Assembly: GCA_023807065.1 (NCBI GenBank)
Contig: JAJJLU010003549.1
Location: 1 to 55,459, forward strand
Direction of reading: 5' to 3'
Length of the DNA: 55,459 bases
Source of the DNA: Isotricha intestinalis
Taxonomy: Eukaryota > Ciliophora > Litostomatea > Vestibuliferida > Isotrichidae
Shown one piece after another: positions 1 to 8,826 of this stretch (the first letter of the stretch is position 1; every line of letters starts with the position of its first letter). The notes beneath the pieces are model-generated. The model worked only from the letters and a program-made list of their open reading frames with translations. It was not told the origin of the DNA and made no database searches. Position numbers and translations under genes: made by a program.

Positions 1-333
1 AATTAAATTAAGCAAATGATTTTATTTTTGAATTTAACAGAATATAACCTACTTAATTACCAACAATTATTTCAACCACTTCTTTATCAAATTTATTAAT
101 TTGAAGAATTAATTTTTAATTCTTTTATCAAATTATAATCATAAAACCTGAAAATTCATTAATATGATGAAATAGTAATATTTCTGTTTCTGTTTTATAT
201 TTTAATTGTTCAAAATTTTTATTTTTTATTTTTATCTTTTATTTCTAAATTCATTTCATTGAAATATTTGTTGGTAATTAAGTAGGTTATATTCTGTTAA
301 ATTCAAAAATAAAATCATTTGCTTAATTTAATT
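1..333. repeat. Inverted-repeat element, 66-bp perfect arms
   Basis: Bases 1-66 are the exact reverse complement of 268-333. Allowing one mismatch the arms extend to 1-75 and 259-333. The spacer is about 200 bp, AT-rich, with no coding potential. The layout fits a MITE-like element with long terminal inverted repeats. It could also be a palindromic contig end, because the left arm starts at the first base and may continue outside the window. No target-site duplication can be assessed. Confidence 0.85.
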
Positions 334-445
334 TAATAATATATAAAATAGATAAATAGAAAAATAATAAAAATAAAATCACTTATTAAATAAAAAAATT
401 AGTCTTAAAAATCATTTCTTAATATTAAAAAAATATTTATTTTTA

Positions 446-1516
446 TCACATATCAATTTCAGATTCATATTCACATATTAAATCTCTATATTTATTTTTA
501 AGAGAACTTGTATGATAAGAAATTTGAGTTAAAGATAAAGGTTTATTTTCATATTCTAAATTTTGTTTTTTTTCAAAATTATTTAATTTAATTGTTGTTA
601 TAGTATTCTCAATATTTTGGTTATTTAAAAGCAAATTTTTATTATTATTATTTTTTCTTATTCTTGGATTTTCTATTTTTATTTTCATATTTTTATATGA
701 TAATATTTTTTCTGTATTATTGTTTGTATTATTATTTTCTAAATTATTATAATGAAAATCACTATTATTTTGAGAAAAAGATTTTGTTTTAAAATTTCTG
801 TTTTTGTTTCTTATAATAAATTTTTCTTTTTTTGTTTTTATTGTTTTTGAATTTTCATTAGATATATTATTTGATCTGAATTTAAATTTATTATATAAAT
901 TTTTTTTAATTGTTTTAGAATTTTCTTCATTTGATTTATTTATATTTTGTAAAGAAAAAGAATGATTATTACTTTTTCTTTTATTAAAAGATTGAGTATG
1001 CTTTTTATTTTGTAATTCTTTAGAAATAACTTTTTCTATTTTAATATTTCTTATTTTTTCTTCTTTTTTATTTTTTAAATTTCCATTAAATTTTTCTGGA
1101 TTATTTTTTAATTCTTCTTTTAACTTTTTTATCAATCTTAATTGACGAAAATTTTTTTTTTCATTAGAATAATTTTTTTTATTTTTAAAATTATTATTTG
1201 AATTTTCCTTTGAATTAGAATAATTATTGATGAGATTATTATTACTATTTATATTTTTTTTAACTGTGTTTCTTGAAGTTTTAATTCTATTAATATCTTC
1301 TTTTACTTTTTCATAAAATTTATCTTTTTTCTTTTGAGAAAATTTATGTAACCAACTAATTGAATTATAATCAGATATATTATTTTTATATGAAGTTTTT
1401 TGAGTATATTGAGAAATTGTATTTTCTTTATTTTTATAATTTTTCCTTTTTGATAAAAATTTTTCAAGAAATCTTTTCGAAGACATTTCACTTTTTCCTT
1501 CATTCCATTTTTTCAT
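446..1516 (-). CDS. Lys/Asn-rich hypothetical protein (356 aa)
   Basis: Single open frame starting at an ATG and ending in TGA. The protein is highly basic and dominated by Lys, Asn and Ser, with homopolymeric Asn stretches (for example around residues 90-120 and 265-280). There is no signal peptide, no membrane segment and no domain I recognise. A second in-frame Met at residue 11 (start of MSSKRFLEKF) could be the true start. Such low-complexity basic proteins are common in AT-rich protist genomes and may be cytoskeletal or nucleic-acid binding, but nothing here decides that. Coding status rests on length and consistent codon use in an otherwise stop-rich region. Confidence 0.6.
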   Translation of the reverse strand: MKKWNEGKSEMSSKRFLEKFLSKRKNYKNKENTISQYTQKTSYKNNISDYNSISWLHKFSQKKKDKFYEKVKEDINRIKTSRNTVKKNINSNNNLINNYSNSKENSNNNFKNKKNYSNEKKNFRQLRLIKKLKEELKNNPEKFNGNLKNKKEEKIRNIKIEKVISKELQNKKHTQSFNKRKSNNHSFSLQNINKSNEENSKTIKKNLYNKFKFRSNNISNENSKTIKTKKEKFIIRNKNRNFKTKSFSQNNSDFHYNNLENNNTNNNTEKILSYKNMKIKIENPRIRKNNNNKNLLLNNQNIENTITTIKLNNFEKKQNLEYENKPLSLTQISYHTSSLKNKYRDLICEYESEIDM

Positions 1517-1984
1517 TAATATTAATTATATAAAAAAAGTAAAAAAATAAAAAAAATAAAAAAAAATAAATTCATTCAAAATACTTTTTTTTTTATTTTT
1601 TTTTTGATAATTAATTATCAGATTTAATATTATATTTGTAATTTTTTTTGGAAATTATTTAATATATTTGGTTATTGATTGTTTATAATTTTATTGTGAC
1701 ATATATTAAATGTATTATGATTTTAAGGTAATTAAATTAAGAAAAAAATAATCACTTTAAATATTTATTTAAGTGGGAATTCTATTTGTTATTTTATACC
1801 CCAATATTAAATTTTATTATTCATTCATAAAATTCTTAACTAACATTTTCTACATATAAAAATATCTATGTTGACTTTTTTTACTTTTTCTTTTTAGAAT
1901 AACAAAAAAATAAATTAATAAAAAAAGAATAAAAATTGATGTTAACAATTTAAACAACAAAAAAAATTAATATTATTTATTTTA
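1517..1984. other. Intergenic, no gene seen
   Basis: AT-rich spacer between two divergently transcribed genes (446-1516 minus and 1985 plus). It holds poly-T and poly-A runs and no open frame of note. It must carry both promoters, but I see no recognisable motif. Confidence 0.6.
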
Positions 1985-2802
1985 ATGAACCCAAAATTAA
2001 ATATAAATAACGAAGAATTATCAGATATAGAGAATTATTTTCTTCCAAGAAGTCAAGATGAAGACATGCCAATAAAAATAGATAAAAAAGATGCTCTAAA
2101 ATATTACAAATTGGAAAAAATTTTTAATTCTTTTTTCAAAGAAGATTCTCTTTCAACAGCAAAAGATAAATCAAGAGAAGAAAGAGAAAAAAAAGGAATA
2201 AAAGATTCATCTTTTGTATATGGTGAAATTGTATAAAATAAATATAAATAATATAATTAATTTATTTTTAGACTTTTCGTTCAATTGCTTATATATATGA
2301 ATATTTAAAAAGAGAATTTGGATTTACTAATTCAAATGCAATTTTTATTGATTTAGGTTCTGGAACTGGAAAATGTGTTATTGCTTTTTCTTTAATAAAA
2401 TCTTTTTATAAATTAATTGGAATTGAATATTTAGAAAATTTATTTAAATTAAGTTTAGAAAATTGTAATACTTATAATAAAAATATTGATAAAATTTTAA
2501 AAGAAAATAGAAATTTATTTGATTTTTCCAAAGGAAATATATTAAATTTTATTAATGGAGATTTCTTATTAGAAAATTGGAAAGATGCTAATTTAATGTT
2601 TGCTAATTCTACTTGTTTTTCTGAAGATTTAATTAGGAAAATTGCTAATAAAGCTAATAATGAATGTAAGAAAGGTACTATTATTGTTACTTTTAGTAAA
2701 AGATTAAATAATTTAAATTCTGATTGGGAAAGTAAAAGAGGATTTAGAAGATTAATGACTTGGGGAATTGCTACTGTTTTTATTCATAGAAGAAAAAATT
2801 AG
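1985..2802 (+). CDS. DOT1-like SAM-dependent methyltransferase, one intron
   Basis: Two exons, 1985-2230 and 2272-2802, join in phase 0 across a 41-nt intron (GTATAAAA...TTTTTAG), giving 258 aa and a TAG stop. The joined protein reads YGEI-TFRS across the junction. It then has a Rossmann SAM-binding motif I (FIDLGSGTGKCVI, about residues 105-117), a motif II-like GIEYLENL, an acidic GDF before a buried NWKDA segment, and FANSTCFS, the position of the catalytic-loop motif in DOT1 enzymes. This pattern is typical of DOT1-domain lysine methyltransferases and their protist relatives. Human DOT1L methylates histone H3 K79; the substrate here is not known. The N-terminal 80 residues are short and acidic. 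The domain call is solid, the histone substrate is inference. Confidence 0.8.
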
Positions 2803-3026
2803 GCTATTTTTGTTTTTTTATTTATTACTTAAAAAAATTTTGCTTTTATTAATGAAAATTTAAAATTATATATTAGGGAAAATATTTTTATATTTCCTTT
2901 GTTTATAATTATAAACTTTATTATAAAATAACAATTGAAAAATCAAAAAAACAAATTTTACCCAAACTCAAATTTAAATATTAAATATTAAAAAAAGTTT
3001 TATTTCCTTTAAAAATAAGAAAATTT

Positions 3027-3659
3027 TTAAACTCCAACACTTTGAGCTAAAATAATTTCATGATCTTGATCATCACATCCAATAACTTTTTTCATTTCTT
3101 GAACATCACCAGCCCATCCTCTGACACAAGTTTTAAGTCCATGAGTTTCACAGTACATATAAACACTATGACTACTAATCCCAGCATCAAAGCATGCAGC
3201 TCTAAGCATATTATTATCTTGATGGAACCATTCATTACATCTTTGAGCAGGGTGATTTTTCATAGGTGTATAATCACATACCCAATATAAATTAACAGAT
3301 GCATTTTTTACGAAATCTTGACCTCCTGTTTTTTCCATGTAATCACCTTCTTTTACAAAAATTAATTCATTATTTTCTGGATCATATTTATAAATTCCAC
3401 TTTTGAAAAAGACATATATAGTGAAAGGGTATGCTGCACATGTTGATGCCACTGTCTTATAAGAGAGGAATGTGTGTGGAGTTCTCTTCTCATGCTCACG
3501 ATTGTTTCCATATGCACTCCATAGGAGACCTGATAGTTGAGATGGGGTGAGTTCTTTTGTAGAGTCGTAATCACGACGAGATGCACGGGTTTGTAAAGCT
3601 TTCATGTATTCATTATCTATGGAGGGAGGAGGGAGTTTTATGTTTTGGTTTTTTTCCAT
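3027..3659 (-). CDS. Nitroreductase-family FMN oxidoreductase, bacterial type
   Basis: A 210-aa single-exon protein. It shows the nitroreductase/SagB-type pattern: N-terminal ALQTRASRRDY (FMN-phosphate-binding Arg cluster, about residues 17-27), LSGLLWSAYGNNR, RTPHTF, the YPFTIYVFFKSGIYKYD strand, TGGQDFV, and a C-terminal ILAQSVGV. In family members the domain binds FMN and reduces nitro compounds, quinones or flavins using NAD(P)H. Its closest-looking relatives are single-domain proteins of anaerobic Bacteroidetes and Clostridia, many of them with a signal peptide that is missing here. The gene is visibly less AT-rich and less Asn-rich than its neighbours and has no intron. Together these features suggest lateral acquisition from a bacterium, which is inference from composition and family distribution. 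Confidence 0.85.
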   Translation of the reverse strand: MEKNQNIKLPPPSIDNEYMKALQTRASRRDYDSTKELTPSQLSGLLWSAYGNNREHEKRTPHTFLSYKTVASTCAAYPFTIYVFFKSGIYKYDPENNELIFVKEGDYMEKTGGQDFVKNASVNLYWVCDYTPMKNHPAQRCNEWFHQDNNMLRAACFDAGISSHSVYMYCETHGLKTCVRGWAGDVQEMKKVIGCDDQDHEIILAQSVGV

Positions 3660-4095
3660 TTATTTTTTTTATTTTTGTTTTAGGTTTTTAATATTTTTTT
3701 ATAATTCATTTTTGTTTTGATACTTATATTAAATTTGATAGGATTTATTTATAAATGTTGTTGATATGAGAATATTAAAAAATTTTTATTCAATTAGATT
3801 TTTTCAATTATTATTTTTGTTTGATTTATATTTTATTTATCATTAAATTTTATATATTATTAATTTAAAATCATGTTCCTATCATTCATTCATTTACTTT
3901 TTTAAAAATTTTTAATTTAACAATAAAATTAAAAATTATTATTCTTCTAAATTTCTTAAATATATATATTTTATTTTCAAAAAAAAATATATTAAATATC
4001 ATTTACTTTTATTATTTTGTTAATTACAAAATTTTTTTTGTTCCATTTAAATTATAATTTTTTATATAATAACAAATATTTTTAATTCATAATTA
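3660..4095. other. Intergenic, no gene seen
   Basis: Very AT-rich spacer with many stops in all frames between two minus-strand genes. No recognisable signal or remnant. Confidence 0.55.
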
Positions 4096-4458
4096 TTAAA
4101 ATAAAAGTGTACTTAAAATAAAAATAAACATTAAATTGATTTTATGAAAATAACAAGCACAAATAATTTTTATTTTAGAAAAAACCTTTAGTTCATTTTT
4201 ATATCTTTTTAATCCATATTCAGTATTTTCAACAACAGCACATCTTTGAAAATCTTCTTTTGTTGTTTTATTTCTATAAGTTATAAAACAACAAGAATCA
4301 TATTGTTCATTATACCCAACATATATTCCATTACAATTTTCTTTACTTGCTTCTTCACCTTGTAATTTGTAACATGATGTTTTATTATCATTTAAAGAGG
4401 TTGTTTTTATATTTATTATTAAAGAAATTGTTATTAAAAAATAAAATACATTTTTCAT
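4096..4458 (-). CDS. Small secreted or surface-anchored Cys-containing protein (120 aa)
   Basis: The product begins with a clear signal peptide (MKNVFYFLITISLIINI, residues 1-17). A short luminal domain follows with about eight cysteines, including YDSCCF and CACYFH, and ends in a hydrophobic tail (INLMFIFILSTLLF). A hydrophobic segment at the extreme C-terminus fits a GPI-anchor signal or a single tail membrane segment. One potential N-glycosylation site (NKTT) lies mid-protein. The family is not one I recognise. A small extracellular disulfide-bonded surface protein is the most that can be inferred. Confidence 0.6.
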   Translation of the reverse strand: MKNVFYFLITISLIINIKTTSLNDNKTSCYKLQGEEASKENCNGIYVGYNEQYDSCCFITYRNKTTKEDFQRCAVVENTEYGLKRYKNELKVFSKIKIICACYFHKINLMFIFILSTLLF

Positions 4459-4825
4459 TTTTTTTTAAAATATTTATTAATTTTACTTTGAGAAAGGATT
4501 CATAATAAATAATTTTTTAATTGTTTAATGAAAAAAATTAATTTTTTTAAACATTGAGAATAATAATTTTAGGTTTAAAGAATAGTTTGATTATTTATGT
4601 GAAAAAAAGATAAGAAATAAAAATATTTGCAAAGCAAAATATATTAAATTAATAATTAAAAGGAAAAATTGGGATATATAATGAATTCTTATATAGAAAA
4701 AATTAATAATAATATTTAGATAAATTCAAAAATATATTTATTACTTATTATTACCTTTTAATATTTATAAAATATTGATTTTTAATAAATTAAAAAAAAA
4801 TTTTAATAAATATAAATATCTAATG
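4459..4825. other. Intergenic, no gene seen
   Basis: AT-rich spacer between two minus-strand genes. No coding frame, repeat or RNA structure seen. Confidence 0.5.
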
Positions 4826-6454
4826 TTATTCATTACAATTATCATCTTTAATATTATTATTTTTACTTGAATTAGCAGATAAACAATTAAAAAAATGATT
4901 TTCATTATTAAAATTATTAATATCAAAATGAATTTCATCCTTTTTAATTTCATTAAATAAAGTTTCTAAAGGAGTAGTAGAACTAGAAATGAAATTTTTA
5001 TTAATATTTTCATCATCTTTTAATTGTTGATTTTGAATTAATTCTTCATATTTTTTTTGAATTGAAGAATATTGATTTAATTTAGAACTTAAAACATTTA
5101 TTTTCATTTTATTTTCTTCATTTTCTTTTAATAATTGTTCATAACTGAATTTTTTAATTGGAATTTCTATAATTTTACCTTTACTATTATATTTAGGAAT
5201 TTTTAAAGTTATTTCTTCAATATGTTTTTTTGTTTTTATTTTCTTATTTGTTTTATCTAAACTAAATTCTTTTGTTGGTTTTTTTTTATATATTTTTGAT
5301 TTCTCTTCATTTTCTAATATTGATATATCTGATTCTGTTTTTGTTCCATTTATTTTTTGTAAGTTTAATATTGTTTTATCCTTATTTTTTATCACATCTA
5401 ATAATATTGATATTTTATTTGTTAAATCTTTATTTTCATTCGATAATATTTGTATTTCTTCTATTAATTTGTTTTTTTCTTCTTTTAATTTTTTATTATT
5501 TTCTTCATTTATTTTTAATTCATTTTTATATTTATTTATTAATTCTTGTTCTTTATTTTTATTATTTTCGTTTTTGAAATTATTTAATTTACTTTTTAAT
5601 GTTAATATAGATTCCTTTAAATTTTTATTTACTTTTTGATAATCTTGAATTGAAATTTTTAAAGTTTCAATTTGTTCTAAACATTCTTTATATTTTTTTT
5701 CATAATTTATCTCTTCTTTTTTACTATAATCTAAATTATTATTGATTACACTGTTTTTAATATAATTATTTTTTTTCATTTCTTGATATTGATTAAATAA
5801 ATCATTATTTTTTCTATTTTTATTCTCTTCAAATTGATTATGTAAAAACAGATAATATTTATCATTACTTGAAGATGAATTATGTAATATATTAGTTTTA
5901 TCAAGATAATTTTTAGGAGAATTAAAATGATTTCTATTAGAAGAATTTAAGTTAATTGAAGGAGAAATAGGACGAAATTTATTAAAAATAGAAAAAGAAG
6001 AATCAGAATATTTTGTTATATTATTATTATTTTTTTTTGTTTTATTCTCAATATGCATTATTGGTTTTTGGAAATTTTCTAATAAATTTGAAGAAGAACT
6101 TGAATTTTTCAAATTATCGTTTTGATTTATATTATTAGTTAATTTATCATTTGAAATAATTTTATTTGTATTTATATCAAATAAATTAAAATCACTTTTA
6201 TCTGGTCTTGATATAGAAGATTTAATTAAACTTATTTTACTTTTTTTAACAGTGTTTTTTAAATATTGTAAATTAGTATAACATTTTTTTATATTTTCAT
6301 CAATTTCTTCAAAAGTTAAATCACTATTTGAAGATTTAGAATATATTTTATCTAATGAATAAGCTGTAAATCCTTGTCTTGAACGTAATGAATTTCCTAA
6401 AATATTTTTATCAAAATTTATATTATTAAGTGATTTGTCATAAAAATTCATCAT
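4826..6454 (-). CDS. Coiled-coil protein, Asn/Lys-rich (542 aa)
   Basis: Single open frame of 542 codons. Residues 1-230 are Ser/Asn-rich and probably disordered. Residues about 245-375 form a long charged heptad-type region rich in Lys, Glu, Leu and Asn, predicted coiled coil. A second short coiled segment follows near 435-480, and the tail is Asn-rich. No catalytic domain, signal peptide or membrane segment is visible. Coiled-coil proteins of this type in protists are often cytoskeletal, basal-body or vesicle-tether components, but there is no family motif to choose among them. Its only close neighbours are a surface-type protein and a TFIIIC-like gene, which give no functional hint. Confidence 0.65.
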   Translation of the reverse strand: MMNFYDKSLNNINFDKNILGNSLRSRQGFTAYSLDKIYSKSSNSDLTFEEIDENIKKCYTNLQYLKNTVKKSKISLIKSSISRPDKSDFNLFDINTNKIISNDKLTNNINQNDNLKNSSSSSNLLENFQKPIMHIENKTKKNNNNITKYSDSSFSIFNKFRPISPSINLNSSNRNHFNSPKNYLDKTNILHNSSSSNDKYYLFLHNQFEENKNRKNNDLFNQYQEMKKNNYIKNSVINNNLDYSKKEEINYEKKYKECLEQIETLKISIQDYQKVNKNLKESILTLKSKLNNFKNENNKNKEQELINKYKNELKINEENNKKLKEEKNKLIEEIQILSNENKDLTNKISILLDVIKNKDKTILNLQKINGTKTESDISILENEEKSKIYKKKPTKEFSLDKTNKKIKTKKHIEEITLKIPKYNSKGKIIEIPIKKFSYEQLLKENEENKMKINVLSSKLNQYSSIQKKYEELIQNQQLKDDENINKNFISSSTTPLETLFNEIKKDEIHFDINNFNNENHFFNCLSANSSKNNNIKDDNCNE

Positions 6455-6728
6455 TTAAATATTATTTTTTTTATAATTATGAAAAAAATATTTATTATTT
6501 TTTATTTAATTTATTAAAATGATTATTTTTTTAAATGATAATTTATTTTTTCTTCATATAAAAAATATATTTTTTATTATAATATAATAGAATACTTTAT
6601 AAAATAAAAGAGTAAATTATATTTTTCCATTTGTATATAATTTCTTTAAATATTTTGAATTAAATTTAACATTTTTTAATTTATTATGCTTTTTTAATTG
6701 TATTTTTCATTTTTTTAATTATTTTTTA

Positions 6729-8491
6729 ATGGATAAAATAAATCAATATAAAAGAACTAAATTTGAAGAAGAAACTTCAACTGAATTTTATCTAAATCCA
6801 AAAGATATAAGTATTAATGATAAAGTATGTGATTCTTCGAATTTAATATCAATATTATCTTATTTAAAATACAATGAATTATTAATTTTATTATTAGAAC
6901 AAAACATTGTTATTATTGATATCAAAAAATCAATTTCAACAAATTTAACTATAATAAAATACTTAAATATAAATGATTTATATAATGATATTTTTCCACA
7001 GAATAAAAAATATAAAGAAAAAAAACTTATTTTAGGTTCAAATTTTTCTTGTTTTTGTTTTAGAAATAAAGAATATGAATTAAAATCAGTTAAAAATTTT
7101 AAATGTTTTGATAATAAAAAACAACTAAATAAAATTTATTTAATGATTGAATTTTATAATTTAGATTTTGCAATATTATCTTATGATAATGTTCAAATGA
7201 ATTTTAAATATAAAATTATTTATCAACATCAAAAAGATTTTTGGAGCCAAAATAAAAATTTAAAAATGAATTATGATATTAATCTCATTTACAACTATTA
7301 TACTTATATAAAAATATTACAAGATGATGATAAAACTTTTATTTTTTATTTATGTGAAAATTATATTTATTATTTTGAATTAGATTTTATAACTGATTCA
7401 TTTTTACTTAAAAAAAAAATTAAAATTGAAAATGAAATTAAATTTTTTGATTTAAAAAAAATGAATAATTCAAATAAATATATTTTAATTACTATTAATT
7501 ATTCAAATATAATAAAAGGGAATATATTGATTTTCATTATGAAAAAATTTTGAAATCAGAAAATATAAATAAAGAAAATGAAGGTTTAATATCTTTTTTT
7601 TCAATAGAAAATTCCAAATTTATTTATTCTCAATTTAATATAATATATATTTATAATATTGTAGAAAAAAATTCAGTTGAATATAAATTAATAAAAAAAA
7701 TTACTTTTTCTCAATTTGAAGATTATAATATTAAATATGTATTTCTTTCAAGAAATGATTTAATATTTATCTTTAATAACAACGGAGATTATTCAATTCA
7801 AGATTTAAATTCAGAAAATAATTTAAAAGAAATAAATAATAATAAAATATATAGTTTATCAATTTTAAAAATAATATATGATATGAAAGAATTTGAATCA
7901 AAAATAGGTTTTTTAATGGTTGGAACTCAGAATCCAATAAAAAACTCAAATTTAAATTTAATATATTTTATTCCTCAGGAATTATCTAATATTATTATAA
8001 AAGAAAGAGATAATTTTTTTTATAATAATTGTTCACAAAATAATTTTTATACTGAACAATTATGTGAAAAAATAATTTTTCAAATTAGATTTCCAGATAA
8101 TAAAGAAAAAGAAACAGAAGAAAAGAATATAAATAAAAAAAGAGTTTTATATTATATTTATTCTCTTTTTTCTGAGAAACAAAATGAAATAATAAATATA
8201 AAAAATGAAATAATAAATTTATTCAGAGAAAAGAATAAAATAAAAAGAGAACATATATTATATTTAAACAATGAAAATTATTTATGTGAATTTTGTAATG
8301 AAAAATTTGTTTCTTTCACAAAAAAATCATATCAATGTTTAAATAATCATGAAACTTTTATTTGTTGTATTACTTATTTACCTTTAAATGAAAAATTTCA
8401 TCAATGTCAAAAATGTAATTTATTTTATTCTCCTGAATGTAAAAATGAAAAAATATGTTTAATTTGTCAACAAATGTTAAAACCAATATAA
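6729..8491 (+). CDS. WD40-like protein with TFIIIC-type zinc finger, broken by a frameshift
   Basis: Two abutting frames look like one gene. The first runs from ATG 6729 to TGA 7551-7553 (274 aa). The second continues in the -1 frame to 8491 (about 313 aa). No GT donor exists in the roughly 110 bases before the junction, so an intron does not explain the switch. One missing T in the TTTT run at 7531-7534 restores a continuous frame of about 588 codons. The body has beta-propeller-like repeats of short hydrophobic strands. The C-terminus holds paired Cys/His motifs (LCEFCNEKF, CLNNHETFICCITYLPL, CQKC, CLICQQM) as in the zinc-finger domain of the TFIIIC 90-kDa-type subunit. That protein helps recruit RNA polymerase III. 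The assignment rests on the zinc-finger pattern and is moderate. The break may be an assembly error, a real lesion or programmed slippage. Confidence 0.55.
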
Positions 8492-8826
8492 TACATATAA
8501 TACATTAATTAAATAATTACATAATTTATAAATTAAATATTATTAAATATAATTATTATAAATTATTGTTTAAAATACTTTTATTTTCAAAATATAATTA
8601 ATTATTGAATTCTCAATATTTAAAAATCAAATTTAACAAAAAATATATTTAAAATAAAGTATTTCTCTTTGAATAGAAATCAAATAAAACTTTTCTGAAC
8701 ATTAATATTAAATCAATTAAAGATTATAGGAATAAATTAAAATTTGAATATATAGATAATAATTTTTCAAAACAAATAATATTTAAATTTTTATAATTAA
8801 TATATAATTTTTTTATTTAACAAACA
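8492..8826. other. Intergenic, no gene seen
   Basis: AT-rich spacer between two plus-strand genes. No coding frame or repeat noticed. Confidence 0.5.
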
